DNA of 64,000 nt from Trichosporon coremiiforme. Taxonomy: Eukaryota; Basidiomycota; Tremellomycetes; Trichosporonales; Trichosporonaceae. The stretch is from contig BCJJ01000011.1 of the NCBI GenBank assembly GCA_039545355.1, positions 268,702 through 332,701 on the forward strand. Direction: 5' to 3'. The notes beneath the pieces were generated by a model that saw nothing but the letters and a program-made list of their open reading frames with translations, ran no database searches and had not been told where the DNA came from. Positions 37,299 to 48,947 of this stretch are shown here, piece after piece (position 1 is the stretch's first letter; the number at the start of each line of letters is the position of its first letter). A program made the position numbers and the translations under genes.

Positions 37299-40200
37299 AT
37301 GCTAGCGGCCCTCTACGCCGCCCCCTTGGTCTGCCTCGGCCTCTGCGCCGGACTCTCAGCCTGGCGCCGTCCCGAACTCCTCGTACTCACTGGACATGCG
37401 CTGCTTTCGCTCGTCGCTGGATGGGTGCATTCGGCGAACTACGGCGGCCGAACGGGTAGCGTGCTCCTTGCCCTCGCGAGCACGCCTGCCATTGCGGTTC
37501 TGTTGGGGGTTGGGACCATGCTACCCCGCAGGAATATGAGTGAGTCAAAGCTCCTGTGTTTATCTGTGCCAATTGCCACGCATCATGATGTTTCCACCGG
37601 TGGATGCTCATGGTGGGTTCAGTGGCACTTGACCCCGCCACAACACACATTAGCTGGGTTTGAAGTCCTTCTAAGCTAACCCCAGACACATCAAGCAACT
37701 CCCTCCGCCCAGCCCCAATCTACAGGTTCCTCACCTCCTTGCGTCCAACTAGCCTCCGGTGGTCCCTCCTGGCGACCGTCCCCATCATCGCCCTCTCTTT
37801 GCTCTTAGCTCTCGTCGCTCCAGTCGCCAGTGTCATGGCACTGAACGCCGTCCTCGTGGCGCTGCACACGAGTGTCTGGGCGTACAGTGCTCCACTGCCC
37901 GGATTCTGGCCCTTCACCCCCGTCTCCTCCCCCGTGCTGCCACAGGAGGAAGACAAGATCAGCAGCGAGAAGTCTCTCCGCGAACGCCAAACGGAGGACT
38001 GGGTCGGCCAATTCGACAACACGCGGCAGCAGGTCGTCGACGAGTGGAGTCTGAGCTTCACCACTGCCGCCACAGCCCCTTCCCGCCGCCGGAGCGGCAG
38101 TACACAGTCGAGTCCTATGCGTCTTGCGACCCGCCTCTATTCGCCAGTCAAGACGCGACTGCTTCGGACGCAGGACAGCGGGTTCGACGATACGTTTGGC
38201 CACTCTACGACTGCCACCACTGGACCGTCGACGTCTGGGGTCTACGACACGGCTAAGAGTACCGACAACACGTACGCTACGGCTCAGAGCAAGGCGAGCA
38301 AGTCCTCAGAGCACAGTGTCCGGTTCGCGCGTCCCCTGTCGCCAACTCCGAAGGCGGCTCGACTCGGGTTCGACGAGAGCGACCTGAGTGCTCCGGCGCC
38401 ACTGCGCTTGCCTCCTCTCGCCAAGGTCGCTTCGGCGCCTTCGGATCGGAGGAGTAAGCCCTCCACCCCGCCCCGAGCGCCGCACGATCCAGTCCACCGC
38501 ACCGAGAACGGAACCCCGACCTCCTGGCTGAGCTCGCCAGGGCAGTCTAGCATTCTGCACCCGGACTGGAGCTTCAGTTCCTGTGGGTCTGATCCTGCCG
38601 CCTTCCTTTCTTCGACTGTCCCCCGCCCTTCTCTCGACACGCGTCGGTCGCTCGACCGTCGCTCGCTGGACACGAGCCGCCTGTCTGTCGACGGCTACAG
38701 CCAGCGCAAGGCGCTCTCGCTCGATCTGCCCCGCGAACCGCCCTATGCTTTCCTCTCCCAAGACCCCGCGCCGAAGCGAAAGCGCGGCAGTACTCAAACC
38801 GCAGCATCAGTCAGTTTCCACGACTACGTCAGTGTGCACAGTGCGTACTCGACTTCGCGGCAGAAACTCTCTGATGCCCCCGGGACTGTGCGCCGGCTCT
38901 CGTGTCCTGCCAGCATTGCTGAATCTTTCAACGCCAGCGTTGGCGGCAGCATTCTCGGCGACTACTCTGCTTCTCCCTCTCAGCCTCTTCCCCGCTCTTT
39001 CGAGAGTCTGAGGAGCTTCAGGACCCGCACGCAGTCTAAGAGTTCCCACGAGCCTGAGGCAGACACAGGGGGCCGGTGGGAGGTCGTGCCCGAGTCCGAG
39101 TTGCCCGGATTCGTCCCCGCCGAACTCTTCAAGGAGAGGGTGAGCGACGACGTACCGTCCTTCTTCGTCGACATCGTCGAGGAACAAGTGGAGGAGCGCT
39201 GGAGTCTCGGCTGGCCCGGTGTTCTCGGATCACTTCTTCTGCTCGGCCTCTCTTCGCCCGCCCTGCTCGCAGACGGAATCGCGACACGCGCCCTCCTCCT
39301 TGCCTCGTCCTTTATTCCCCCCCTCGTCATCACCACTTCGTCCATCCTCTCGCCTCGCGAGGTGCAAGTCGACATTGAAGCCGAGCAAAAGCGAACCAAG
39401 TATAACCCCCGTGATCGCTCCATGCGCCCCAGCCACGGCAAGCTGCTCCGTGCCCGCCCCGAGTTGAGCTTTGCGCCTCCCAGCCCCCTCAAGTCTCGGC
39501 CCAGGACGATGAGCGCTGCAGCCAGGCTGCGAACACTGCGGGGCGGGATTGTCTCCGCCATGGCGCCGGCAATGGGTCACTGTGCCAGCGACAGCGTCGG
39601 GAGCACGGGCACGCACGACACGCAGGCGAGTACGCGCAGCCAAGCGGCCGAGGCGGACGGGAGCCACGGCTGGCTCGACGCGCACATCGGTGTCGCGACC
39701 GTCGCTACGCGCTCGCGCTCGCCCAGCGTGCTCAAGTTGGACTGGACGGGTATTGCTTCGGCGCCCACGACGCCCGCTCGCAAGACTATGACGCCGCGCA
39801 AGAGTCCCGCGAAGATCGGCACGCCCAAGAAGATCAAGGACAGCGATGAGGAGGAGGAGGAGGATGACGTTCTCGCTGCCGCTAGTGCTGTAGCGCCGAG
39901 CCCCAGCCGTGTGCAGCGCCGCCGCACGAGCGCCTTCGCGACAAGCGGGTGTGACTTCTCCCTGCCTTCCTCCGGGTACGCGCCCAGTCTGCGGGGCTCG
40001 CTCACTGGCGCCGCTGCGGCTGCTCAGCGCGCACTCCCCAAGCGCGCCCCTCTGAATCGCGTAGTCACCTGTCCTGTCTCCAAGGCTAGTGCTCCGGCTC
40101 CTCGCCTGCCCAAGTCTTCCGACGCTTCTGGTGGCTCGTCGTCTTCCGCCGCAACATCCGATGCCCCACACACCGCATCCTCCAGCGATACGTTTGGCAC

Positions 40201-41476
40201 CAAGGCTGCCTCAGCCGCCTCAGCTTCCGCCTCAGCAGTGGACTTCAGCACGTACGATTTCTCGATACCGCGCCAAATCTCCGGCAGCAGTGAGGGAGAA
40301 GGGATCGGCCGCGCCGTGCTCGGGTTCAACATACCCCCACCTACTACACCCATGCCCCCTGCCCCCTCTGTGCCCGCTGCGCCGCTAGCTCTCGCGCCGC
40401 GCAACATGAGTGCGGAAAAGATCGACTTGTACTCCACCCCTGCGCGCCGGGCCAAGTCGTCCGAGACCTCGAGCATTCACCGGAACGCGGAGCTGGCGCG
40501 TCTCCTGCTGAGCGAGGGCACGCCGGCGCCCGCGCGTCACAAGCGGAGCTTCTCTGGCGGATCTGTGCGTTCGCATCCCTACTCTGCCTCCCGGTCTGCC
40601 CGCAGCTCGAGGTCTACGAAGAGCAGCAAGGGTAGTAAGGGACCCAAGTGCAGTGCGAGCTGGGCCAGCATCAAGGCGAGTCTGAAGAGCAGCGTGCCCT
40701 CCCCCCTCACGCCGAAGTTTAGGCCGTGTGAGACGAACCGTCCCAGCACGCCGAGCACGATTGCCCGCCTCGAGAGCAGTCTTGAGGACCAGCACCCCGC
40801 CCCTCCACCCAGGAGTCATCCTCACCCCCGCCCGTTCAGCTTCGACTACGCTACGCCTTGGGACCATGCGCCGCTCCGTACTCGTGCGCCGCACACCCGG
40901 CCCGTCCCCGACGTCGGGAGCAGTTACGAGGTGAGCTCGCGCGAGAACACGCGCCTCCACACGACCAAGAGGAGCAAGTCCGAGGCCGCGTTCGTGAAGC
41001 ACCTCGACAAGTCTGAGAAAGGGCTCCGGCCCCTCGTCCTCGCCGAGCGCCATGCCAATGACCCAGTCAAGCGCAGCCCTCGGTTCGGGCGCACGCCCAG
41101 CGTCTCTGGCATCTCGGGGCTCAGCGATGAGACAGAGGACGAAGTATCCTACTTTGACGTCTCGTCCTCGCTCAAGCCAGGCATCAAGGCGTTCGTGACC
41201 CGTCTCTCAGGGACGCCGTCGGGCACGCCGGACAAGTCGGCCAAGCGCGAGTCGGGCGCGTCCGCGTCGGCGTCACAACGTACGTCTATTTTCGGTCTGG
41301 GCAATATCTGGAACTCCTCTGTCAGTGGGGTCAGTGGGGTCAGTGGAGAGGGCAGTGTCGGCGCGGCGATGAACTCGCCCAACGTCCGTGCTGGCCGGGG
41401 GAGGGATACGAGCCCCGTGCGCCGGGCCAGGAGTCCGGTTGGTCCGAAGCCGAAGCCGAAACCTATGCGTCTGTAA
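37299..41476 (+). CDS. Large unrecognised multi-TM protein with Ser-rich tail
   Basis: Two exons, 37299-37539 and 37686-41476, about 1343 residues. The 146-nt intron has a GTGAGT donor and CTAACCCCAG acceptor and sits inside the membrane region. The first 80 residues contain three hydrophobic segments (MLAALYAAPLVCLGLCAGLS; LVLTGHALLSLVAGW; VLLALASTPAIAVLLGVG). Two more follow the splice (about 98-145, LLATVPIIALSLLLALVAPV and the next). After about 370 residues of Ser/Pro-rich sequence, an amphipathic/hydrophobic pair (about 580-640, GVLGSLLLLGLSSPALLADG and LLLASSFIPPLVITTSS) resembles a further membrane hairpin. The remaining 700 residues are a Ser/Thr/Pro/Arg-rich, probably phosphorylated tail with an acidic DSDEEEEEDD run. 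I do not recognise the family. Neighbours give no functional clue. It could be a lineage-specific cell-cortex or nuclear-envelope protein, but that is speculation. Confidence 0.6.
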
Positions 41477-44400
41477 GCGTCCTCTTGTGTGTTTAGGTAG
41501 TCGTGTGTTTCTGTGTATTGCAGGTCTCGAGTCACGACACGATGATGCATGTGTGTATTCTGTGCTGGGAGCGTTGTCCTTCGAGTGGACGGTCGGGGCT
41601 GTGGTGAGTGAGCGCACCTCAACGGTCCAGTATGACAGTCAGCGTGAGTTCACTAACCTCATACCTTGCGCTGGGCGTAAGGTGCGCACCAGGCGGAAGG
41701 AAGCCGCGTGAATAGGAGGTTGCCGTACAGCAATGGCTGCGCAAGATTGGGTTTCGAGGAGCGAGACAGAGAGACTACCCGGCGTGGCGGGCAAGGAAGA
41801 CACAGTCGTGCGAAACGAAACGGCAAACTGGGATGAAGACGAGAATGTTTAGTCGAGACCACTTGGCTGAAACTTCAGAGCTGAAACTTCAGAGAAGGCA
41901 CTAGCTACAGCGCAAGCACTGACGACCCAGGCGATGGGCGGTGCGATCGCTGTCCACGAAAGAGTGGACATAAGGATACGAGACAGGTTTTGGGAGCAAG
42001 TTGCTCGGTCGTCAGCCTCTGTTTGCAAATTTCCGTCAACTTCATCAGCGAGAGAGACCTGGTCTTCGTCGATCTATCGCTGATCGGTACTCTTGTCCGA
42101 ACGCAGTTGTGCCGTACCGCGCGACAGCGAGCGCGGAGCTACGCTGAGCAAGACGACGGACGGATGTCTGGACAAGCAATCGTCATCGGTGGCGGCAAAT
42201 CAAGCACGTGCGGAGATGTGCGTAACTCCACCCCCTTTTCTGCATCTGGCAGTCAGGAAGGCATGCACACATGCACCACACATGCATGCGTGAGCGCATG
42301 CAATGCAGCACACGCAGCGCAGTGGAGATAACGGCGATGGCTGGGGTGAGCGGGGGATCTCGATGTTATTTTTGTATTTGACCGCTGCGTCGCTTCAGGG
42401 TGAGTCACCCCCCGCGCTCCCAGCTCGGCCGCGCACCCCCGCGACTTGCAGCCGTACGGGCGCGGACCGAGGCCCCTACTTGCAAGGCTGAAGTAAAATC
42501 AGTCGCGTCGCCGTTACTTGTGAGTGGCCAATCGGCGTTCAGTTCTCACTCTGGCGCGCGGCTGGCGGCAGATTGCCGCTTCCAGGAATCTTGCCAGGAA
42601 GCTTTGTGCCAGGAAGTAGGTGCCAGGATGTGATGCCCAGGATCGTGCCAGGATACGACAAATGCCAACTGTAGGATCGCAGAGTACGAAGCCTCTTAGG
42701 CCAGCCCAGGTTGAGAAACTGCCGTTGGGCTGGAATGCTACGGCCCTCGCGACCCCATGAAGAGGTGGGCGGGTGGGGGATTCTCTTGGCTTGAGCCACC
42801 GGAGTCGGCTCGAAGGCTGCCAAGATCTCGAGAGCGAGGCCTCAGTGCTTACGCGAGATCCCCATTGTCGATCCCAGCGCCGGGGGTGCATCGGGCTGGC
42901 ACATCGGGCTTAGCCTTCTGCTTGTGCATGCTCATGTCTTGGGACACGACAGATAGGAGGAGTATGGGAGCATGCGCCGGTGTTGTCGCCTCGACCGGAA
43001 TTTTCTGACAGCGTATCAAAATGCATCTTTCCGATGCGCCGGAGATCCCGGATTTGGGCGTAAACACGCACTTCGTTCTGGGTGATCGGACGCCGTGCCG
43101 CCTCATCCGGCACCTGTCAGCGCCAGTCAGCCCAATGGAGCTAGCGCGACACGTGCTGCGCTGCCGTCCTGACCGAGCCTGAACGAGCCTGACCACTCAG
43201 ACTGGCTTGAGCTGGCCTGCCGGAGCCGCCTGTCGTATGGGACAAACGGCTCCTGAACCGTTCCAGCGGATCCAGCGGATCGAGCCGGCTCGCTGCGGCA
43301 TATGCGGCAAGCCGGACGGGGGCTGGGATTGTTGCCAATGAGAGCATGAAGAGCGCCCAGATGGCCCAGCACCTCGGCAGGGCTGGCAGGGCTGCCGGCG
43401 TCCTCAGGCAGCAGGCAGACGTTGGGGTGACGCCACTTCCGGGTCTTGTTTGCTTGTCTCTTCTTTTTTCGAAAGTCGCCAGCCAATCTATTCCTACCTG
43501 AGTATGGGCAAACCAAGTGCCCTGGTTGTTTGTGCGTTTCCTGCATTTCCTGGCTGCCAGAAATCGAAATTTCCGAGTTGCTCGTGCTTCGTACAGGGGT
43601 CGTCATTTCGGATCCACGGGCGCACGGATCTATGCTGACCAATTTCATTATGAACTAGACTGTGCACTGGACGCCTTTACGCCTGCCGAGACGCCGAGAT
43701 GCTTGAGTCAGCCCACAACCAAGACCGGGTGTTAGATCTTTGCAGCAAGGGCTTTGCCGACTCGTGCAAAAAAAGACAGGATAGATAAGGACTCGCTTGC
43801 ATGGCATTCGCGTTATCGCCGCGATGGAGGAAGGCGCGCAGGCTAGACGAAGGCTGATAAGGGCATTCGTCGAGCGCGAGGTTTAGCAGCGTATTGCGTC
43901 GCCTTTCTGGGACACAAACAGAAAACGATGCAAACGACCGCGGCCGCGCTTAGCGACTGCAAGTTGGAAGACTGAGGAATATCACTTGCCAGGGTCGGCC
44001 CTGGTGCGCCCTGATTGCTACTTGAGCTCTGCGCCCCTTTACTCTATATGGAGATTCTGCGCCTCGGACTGTTGCGCCCTGAGATACGTCATTGGACCAA
44101 TCATCTTATCTGTCCGTCCAGAGCTGTTGCTCGCCTCGCTCGGTCTCGCGGTCGTTTGTCTGCAGCCGTTTGCGTGCGTGGAACGGAATCGCGACCTGCG
44201 AGACCTTGCTGTGCGCCGTGACAAACTCTATGCCAGGCGTTTGAAGTCACGAGATCAGAAACACACCCGGCACGTTCACGCGTCTGCCCCGTCGCCAACG
44301 CAAACCTTCCCAGACAAGCAGACATCACGTTATGCGACACTTCCCGGCACAATTCAGCTTTGCACACTGCACACTGATCGTCGCGAGCTTCCATCCGGCG

Positions 44401-45499
44401 TAGCGAGCACACGCAGCCAGACGGCCTTGCAAGCGAAGCACAGACGCACCCCTCCGACTAAGCATGAATGAAAATAGACTGGATTTGGAGAGCTGGGTGC
44501 AGTCAATTTTTCGAGAGCAGCAAATGGCAGCGAGCCGATGACGCATCTCCGCCGCGCCCGAACGTCTGCAGCTCCTGTCATGTGGACCTGGCGGTCGAGT
44601 AGTTCTAGCGTGCCTTGGGCCGTGCGCCTGCAACCCTCGCAACTACGCTTCCAGTCAGCCTCCCTGCTCTTGCTGCTGCCCTGAGCGTTTGTCGCAAGAA
44701 TCGCAGGCAATCGCACTCGGCCTCGGGTCTAATGCCTGATTGATTTCAAGCGATGACATGGCTCTGGGCGAAACCCCCTGGTACGGTCCGAAAGCGTGCC
44801 CCTTGATGTATTGATGCGGACAGGCGTAGCGCCTGAGGACAGAGGAAGTCGATGCTTTGGATGTTTCGTTGAGGGCCCTGAGCCAGGGGCATTCAAGTCG
44901 AAGCTCACCAAAGCAGCCTACTGTCTCTGCGCTGATGCAGCAGAACTGAAGCCCGATGCGTCCGCGGGGGCTGGAGCCCGATTCTGCTGCACGCACGAGA
45001 TCGAGAACTGGCAAGCACCCAACAGGTCGACGGTCCAGTAATGCCCCCGCCTCTCCGACCCCGTAACCCCCGTACCCCCGTCCGCTGACCCGCCGACCCG
45101 CTGACCCGCTCTCTGCTCAGTGCCTCGTCAAAAAAGCCTAACAAGGGGTTCACCCAGGGACAACACACAGTCGACACGGCCAGGACCCCTCAGGCCGTCC
45201 GCCAGAACACACCATGACACATAAAGCTACACACCCCGCCGCCGCCAGGCCTGCCTGCACCTGCCTCGCTCGCTCCACTCTGGTATAATTCTCATACTCC
45301 CCCTACCGCTCTTACCTCTTTTAACCTCCCATCCTCCGTCCCACCACCCCATCCCGCCCTCCCCCCTCTCTCCCACTTTACTCTCTCCCACTGTCAACTA
45401 CTTCTTGTCCATCCTTAACACTTATAACTCCTTACCTACTCCCCTCAACACCTCTTTAATCCTACCCCTACCCCCCACCGCCCACGTCAATCGATCAAA
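41477..45499. other. Long gene-poor interval
   Basis: About 4 kb with no supportable gene. Open frames such as 43986-44471 lack an ATG start and family similarity. An irregular series of GCCAGGA strings occurs at about 42585-42655. The final 250 bp (about 45250-45499) are a C/T-rich, purine-poor leader of the MARVEL-like gene. Confidence 0.5.
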
Positions 45500-46539
45500 A
45501 TGGGCTGCCTCGGTCGTGAAAAGACGAAGCAGGGTGAGTCGAAAAGCACAAACACGGAGAAGAGGAACAAGCAGCTGACTCGCAAACAGAGAAGGTTCTC
45601 CCCAAGAGCAAGTTCGGTCAGATGCTCTTCACCGGACGCCAGAAGATGATCTTCTTCTTCTTCGTCCTCTACGCCTGTATCGACATCTCCATGCTCGGTC
45701 TCATCTCTGAGCAGCTCCAGAAGTACGGTAACCTCAACACCCGTTACCCTACTCTGATGTTCTACCACGCTATTGGTCTTGGGTAAGTCTTTTCTCTCTT
45801 TTCATCGCAGAGAGCAAGCGACGGCGAATCTTGGGGGGGCAGCGGCACGATTTTCTCGCAGCGGATGGAGCCGTTGTTTGGGCGGAAAATGCCACTCCGG
45901 CTGGCCGTCAGCCAGTCGGATCAGGCCATGGCGCGTGCAGGGCGAAGCTTCAGGTTTCCGCGGCTTTGGCTTTGACCTGGAAGCCACCGTCATAACGCCT
46001 GCCGACGCATCCCGTGCGCTCGCTGCCATCACCGTGCATGGCCCTGTCGGCTGCGACACTATCAACGCCAAGTCGTTACCAAGACTCGCTAAGCTTGCTT
46101 GAACGATGCACTACGCCGAACGAACCACCCTGCTAACAAGCGCAGTCTCTTCTCCACCATCTTCTACCTCCTCTTCGCCCTCTTCCACTGGAAGCTCGGC
46201 CACAAGATCATGATGTTCATGTTCCTCTCTGGCGGTGTCTTCTTCGGTGTTGTCGCCGGTATCCTTACCGCCACCCCCTTCGGCCACGGTCTCCAGTGCA
46301 AGCACAACGCCGACCACTTCGCCGAGCCCTGGCGCCGTTTCGCCGGGGAGTGCTCCCGCATCCAGGCCATTGTCGGTCTCTCGTGGGCCATGTTCGGCCT
46401 CAACACCATCGGCTTCTTCTGGGCCATCTCTGACAAGTTCTCGTGCGTCTCGAAGCGTGACTACGTCTACGCCCCTTACGTCGCCCCCGAGACCACCGAC
46501 GTCGAGAAGGGCGAGACCGAGGCTGCCGCCGCCCACTAA
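45500..46539 (+). CDS. Four-TM MARVEL-like membrane protein
   Basis: Three exons, 45500-45533, 45590-45782 and 46146-46539, about 206 residues. Intron 1 is 56 nt; intron 2 is 363 nt, long for this genome. Four membrane segments are clear: MIFFFFVLYACIDISMLGLI; a span across the second splice (YHAIGLGLFSTIFYLLFALF); MMFMFLSGGVFFGVVAGILT; and AIVGLSWAMFGLNTIGFFWA. The four-helix layout with short termini and a conserved-looking Cys/His loop between TM3 and TM4 (HGLQCKHNADHFAEPWRRFAGEC) fits MARVEL/Nce102-like tetraspan proteins of eisosomes and secretory membranes. The N-terminus MGCLGREK is a candidate N-myristoylation/palmitoylation signal. The C-terminal tail is acidic (EKGETEAAAAH). Very regular C-ending codons suggest high expression. 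The MARVEL assignment is by topology, not by a diagnostic motif. Confidence 0.7.
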
Positions 46540-48947
46540 GTGGCTCGCAGCTTTCGCGCCTCGAAACTAGTAGACATCCGAACGAAAGGTAGACTCCGAG
46601 TTCCCCTCCCGCTCCAGCGGTGACCGGCGCCGAGCAGCTCAAATGTACTCGGCGGTCGCACCGCATACCCCCCTCCCCCCTCCCAACCCCCCGGCGCGTC
46701 TTCCCGCGGGTACGCGCCCCTTCTGCCTCCCTCTACCCTACCCTTTTTAAACCCCCTTACCTCTCTTCCATCGCATTGCCGCATTTTATGCATTCTATAA
46801 TTCGCACGCGCAGCGGCTTCTGTTGTTGACGGCGAATACATCCAAACGTCTCCGGCCGCAGTGGGCAGTGTTGCGATGGGGTTCACATCTAATTCTCTCA
46901 TAGACTGGCAGATGCATATCACATGATAATATCGACTGGCGTCGATACGACGGCCGTGCCGATCCCGGGATTGTGCGTTTGTTGGAAGCGATGCTGGCGA
47001 TGCGTGAATGCCCACCCGGTGTGAGTCTTGGCTTTGGGGGAATGGGGTAGTCAAGTGATCGAAGCGCAAGGGGATAAGCTCTGGTGTGCGAGAGCGAGAG
47101 TGCGCACTGCACTTGCACTGCACTGCGACGCCGATCATCGCATTGTGTCAGCGCCTTGCACATCTTGCAACATATCAGGTCTCATCAGACGGCTAGATGG
47201 CATTGACGCAGCACCGGTCTGCAGCTGTTTCTCCAACGTTTCAACACCTCGACTCGGCGTGCTCTGCTCGTACTGAGTTCTCATAGAATTTGCGCAAGGC
47301 TACGCAGGACCCAGGACAACAAACACACACCCTCCCGTCAGAGGACTCGATTGGCCAGTTCCAGGGGGAGGGGGGGTGCATGCGGATACTGGAACGCACT
47401 TGGTTGGCTGACGTCAATCTCTGCAGCCCCCAATCGTTTGCTTTTGGTCCCGTCTGCCGCCAGGCTCTGGTGCATTGGTGTCTGGAGAAAGAGGCGGAGG
47501 CGCGGAGGCGCGGATCGGTGAACCACGCGCTCACCCAGGCAGCTACCCAGACTGCCGGCGGGTCAAGCTCGAGTGCAAGGTACAGGGAGAGAGAGGCACG
47601 CAGATGACGATCTGCATTGAGTCGTATACGTATTTCGCCTGTCTGCCTGCTGGCCTGCTAGCCTGCTCCCCCATGCCCCAGCCTGCAGTACGCTTGCTTG
47701 GACGAGTAGTGTTGTATGTGTTTCGGCTCGTCGGCTCAAAAACTCGCACGCAGCCCTTTGCGTTTCGCCCTTGCGTGCTCTGGGCGTGCTCTGGAAAGAC
47801 GGTGGTGCGGTTTCCTGACTGAATCACGACCAGCACATGCACTGACCGAGGTGCATAGTCAGGTTGCAACGGGCGTCCCTCACACGTCTTCACTCCACAC
47901 GCTCCCATCGGAGCAGCAACGATTCATTGACGCTTGCTCTCCTGGGTACATTCAAGGCCACGCGACGCCGAGCTTGGCCCCCTCTTCTTCTGCTGCATGC
48001 CCTTGTTACACCTGTCATTGCACCGCTCAGAGCGTGCTTATATCTCGTAGCCCCGTGTATATCCAGAGCTCCAGATACGACGGGGTGAGGTAATGTGACG
48101 TTTTGTCCTTGATGCGGGACCACGTTTCCCCCCCTCGCTTTTCCTAACCTTTGCGTTCTGCGTGCGCGAGTGTGCGAGTGCCTGACCTCCGCGCCTCCAC
48201 GCCTCTGCGCTTCTGGGGCAAGGGAGGGCACATGACTCTCTCTATGCGCTGTCGCTTCCGCCCAAGCGCCCAAGTCAGGTGGACGTAGTCTCCGACGTGG
48301 GGCGTGGGCTGGACTGGTATCAACGTGCGCGCCGCTTTCTTGGATGCTCGGGTGCTTGGGTGAGAGCCGGGGGAAGAAGGGATGTACCTGTGGGTTCCTG
48401 GTTGCTTGCGTGCAATTGCAGAGTCAGAGTCACGAGCGTATGAGTGATCTTCGGGTGTGTCGGGAGCTCGGAAGCTCGGATGATGGGGATCGGTCCGAGG
48501 ACCCGAGGACCAGAGAGACCGATCGGAGAGTTGCACTGGAGAAGTTGCATGGCGGTATCTACGTTTGGATCTCTTTACATGGTCGTTCGGGTTATGGGTT
48601 ATTGGGTATATCTGTATCTTAGGGCTCACAGAGCTCGTGTGGGGGTATCTCTACTTGTGTTGGGTATCTTTAATTCTCAATCGCCCATCGCACGTCTTTC
48701 TCACTACGACTACTGGCCAACGTGCAGCTAACGCCTGACTCTCCTCATGCCAGCTCGCAGTTCACTGGCACTCTTTCGTTTACCTCTCATGGAGCCGGCT
48801 TCCTCATTCTATACCTCCCTGTCTCCGCTCTCTCGCTGTCTTGCTGTCACCGTCCCGGTCCTTCGCCGCGTCTCAGCCACGCTTGCTGGCCCAGCCAGCC
48901 GACTGGTTGCCATCGGGTGGCGGGAGTGGGGCAGATGCTTGACCCGA
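46540..48947. other. Gene-poor interval
   Basis: About 2.4 kb with the 3' flank of the MARVEL-like gene and no supportable coding region. The open frames present are short and differ from neighbouring genes in codon use. No RNA gene recognised. Confidence 0.5.

Noticed and set aside
43986..44471. 161-codon plus-strand frame with a hydrophobic start
   Set aside because: Starts without ATG and shows no codon preference or family resemblance.
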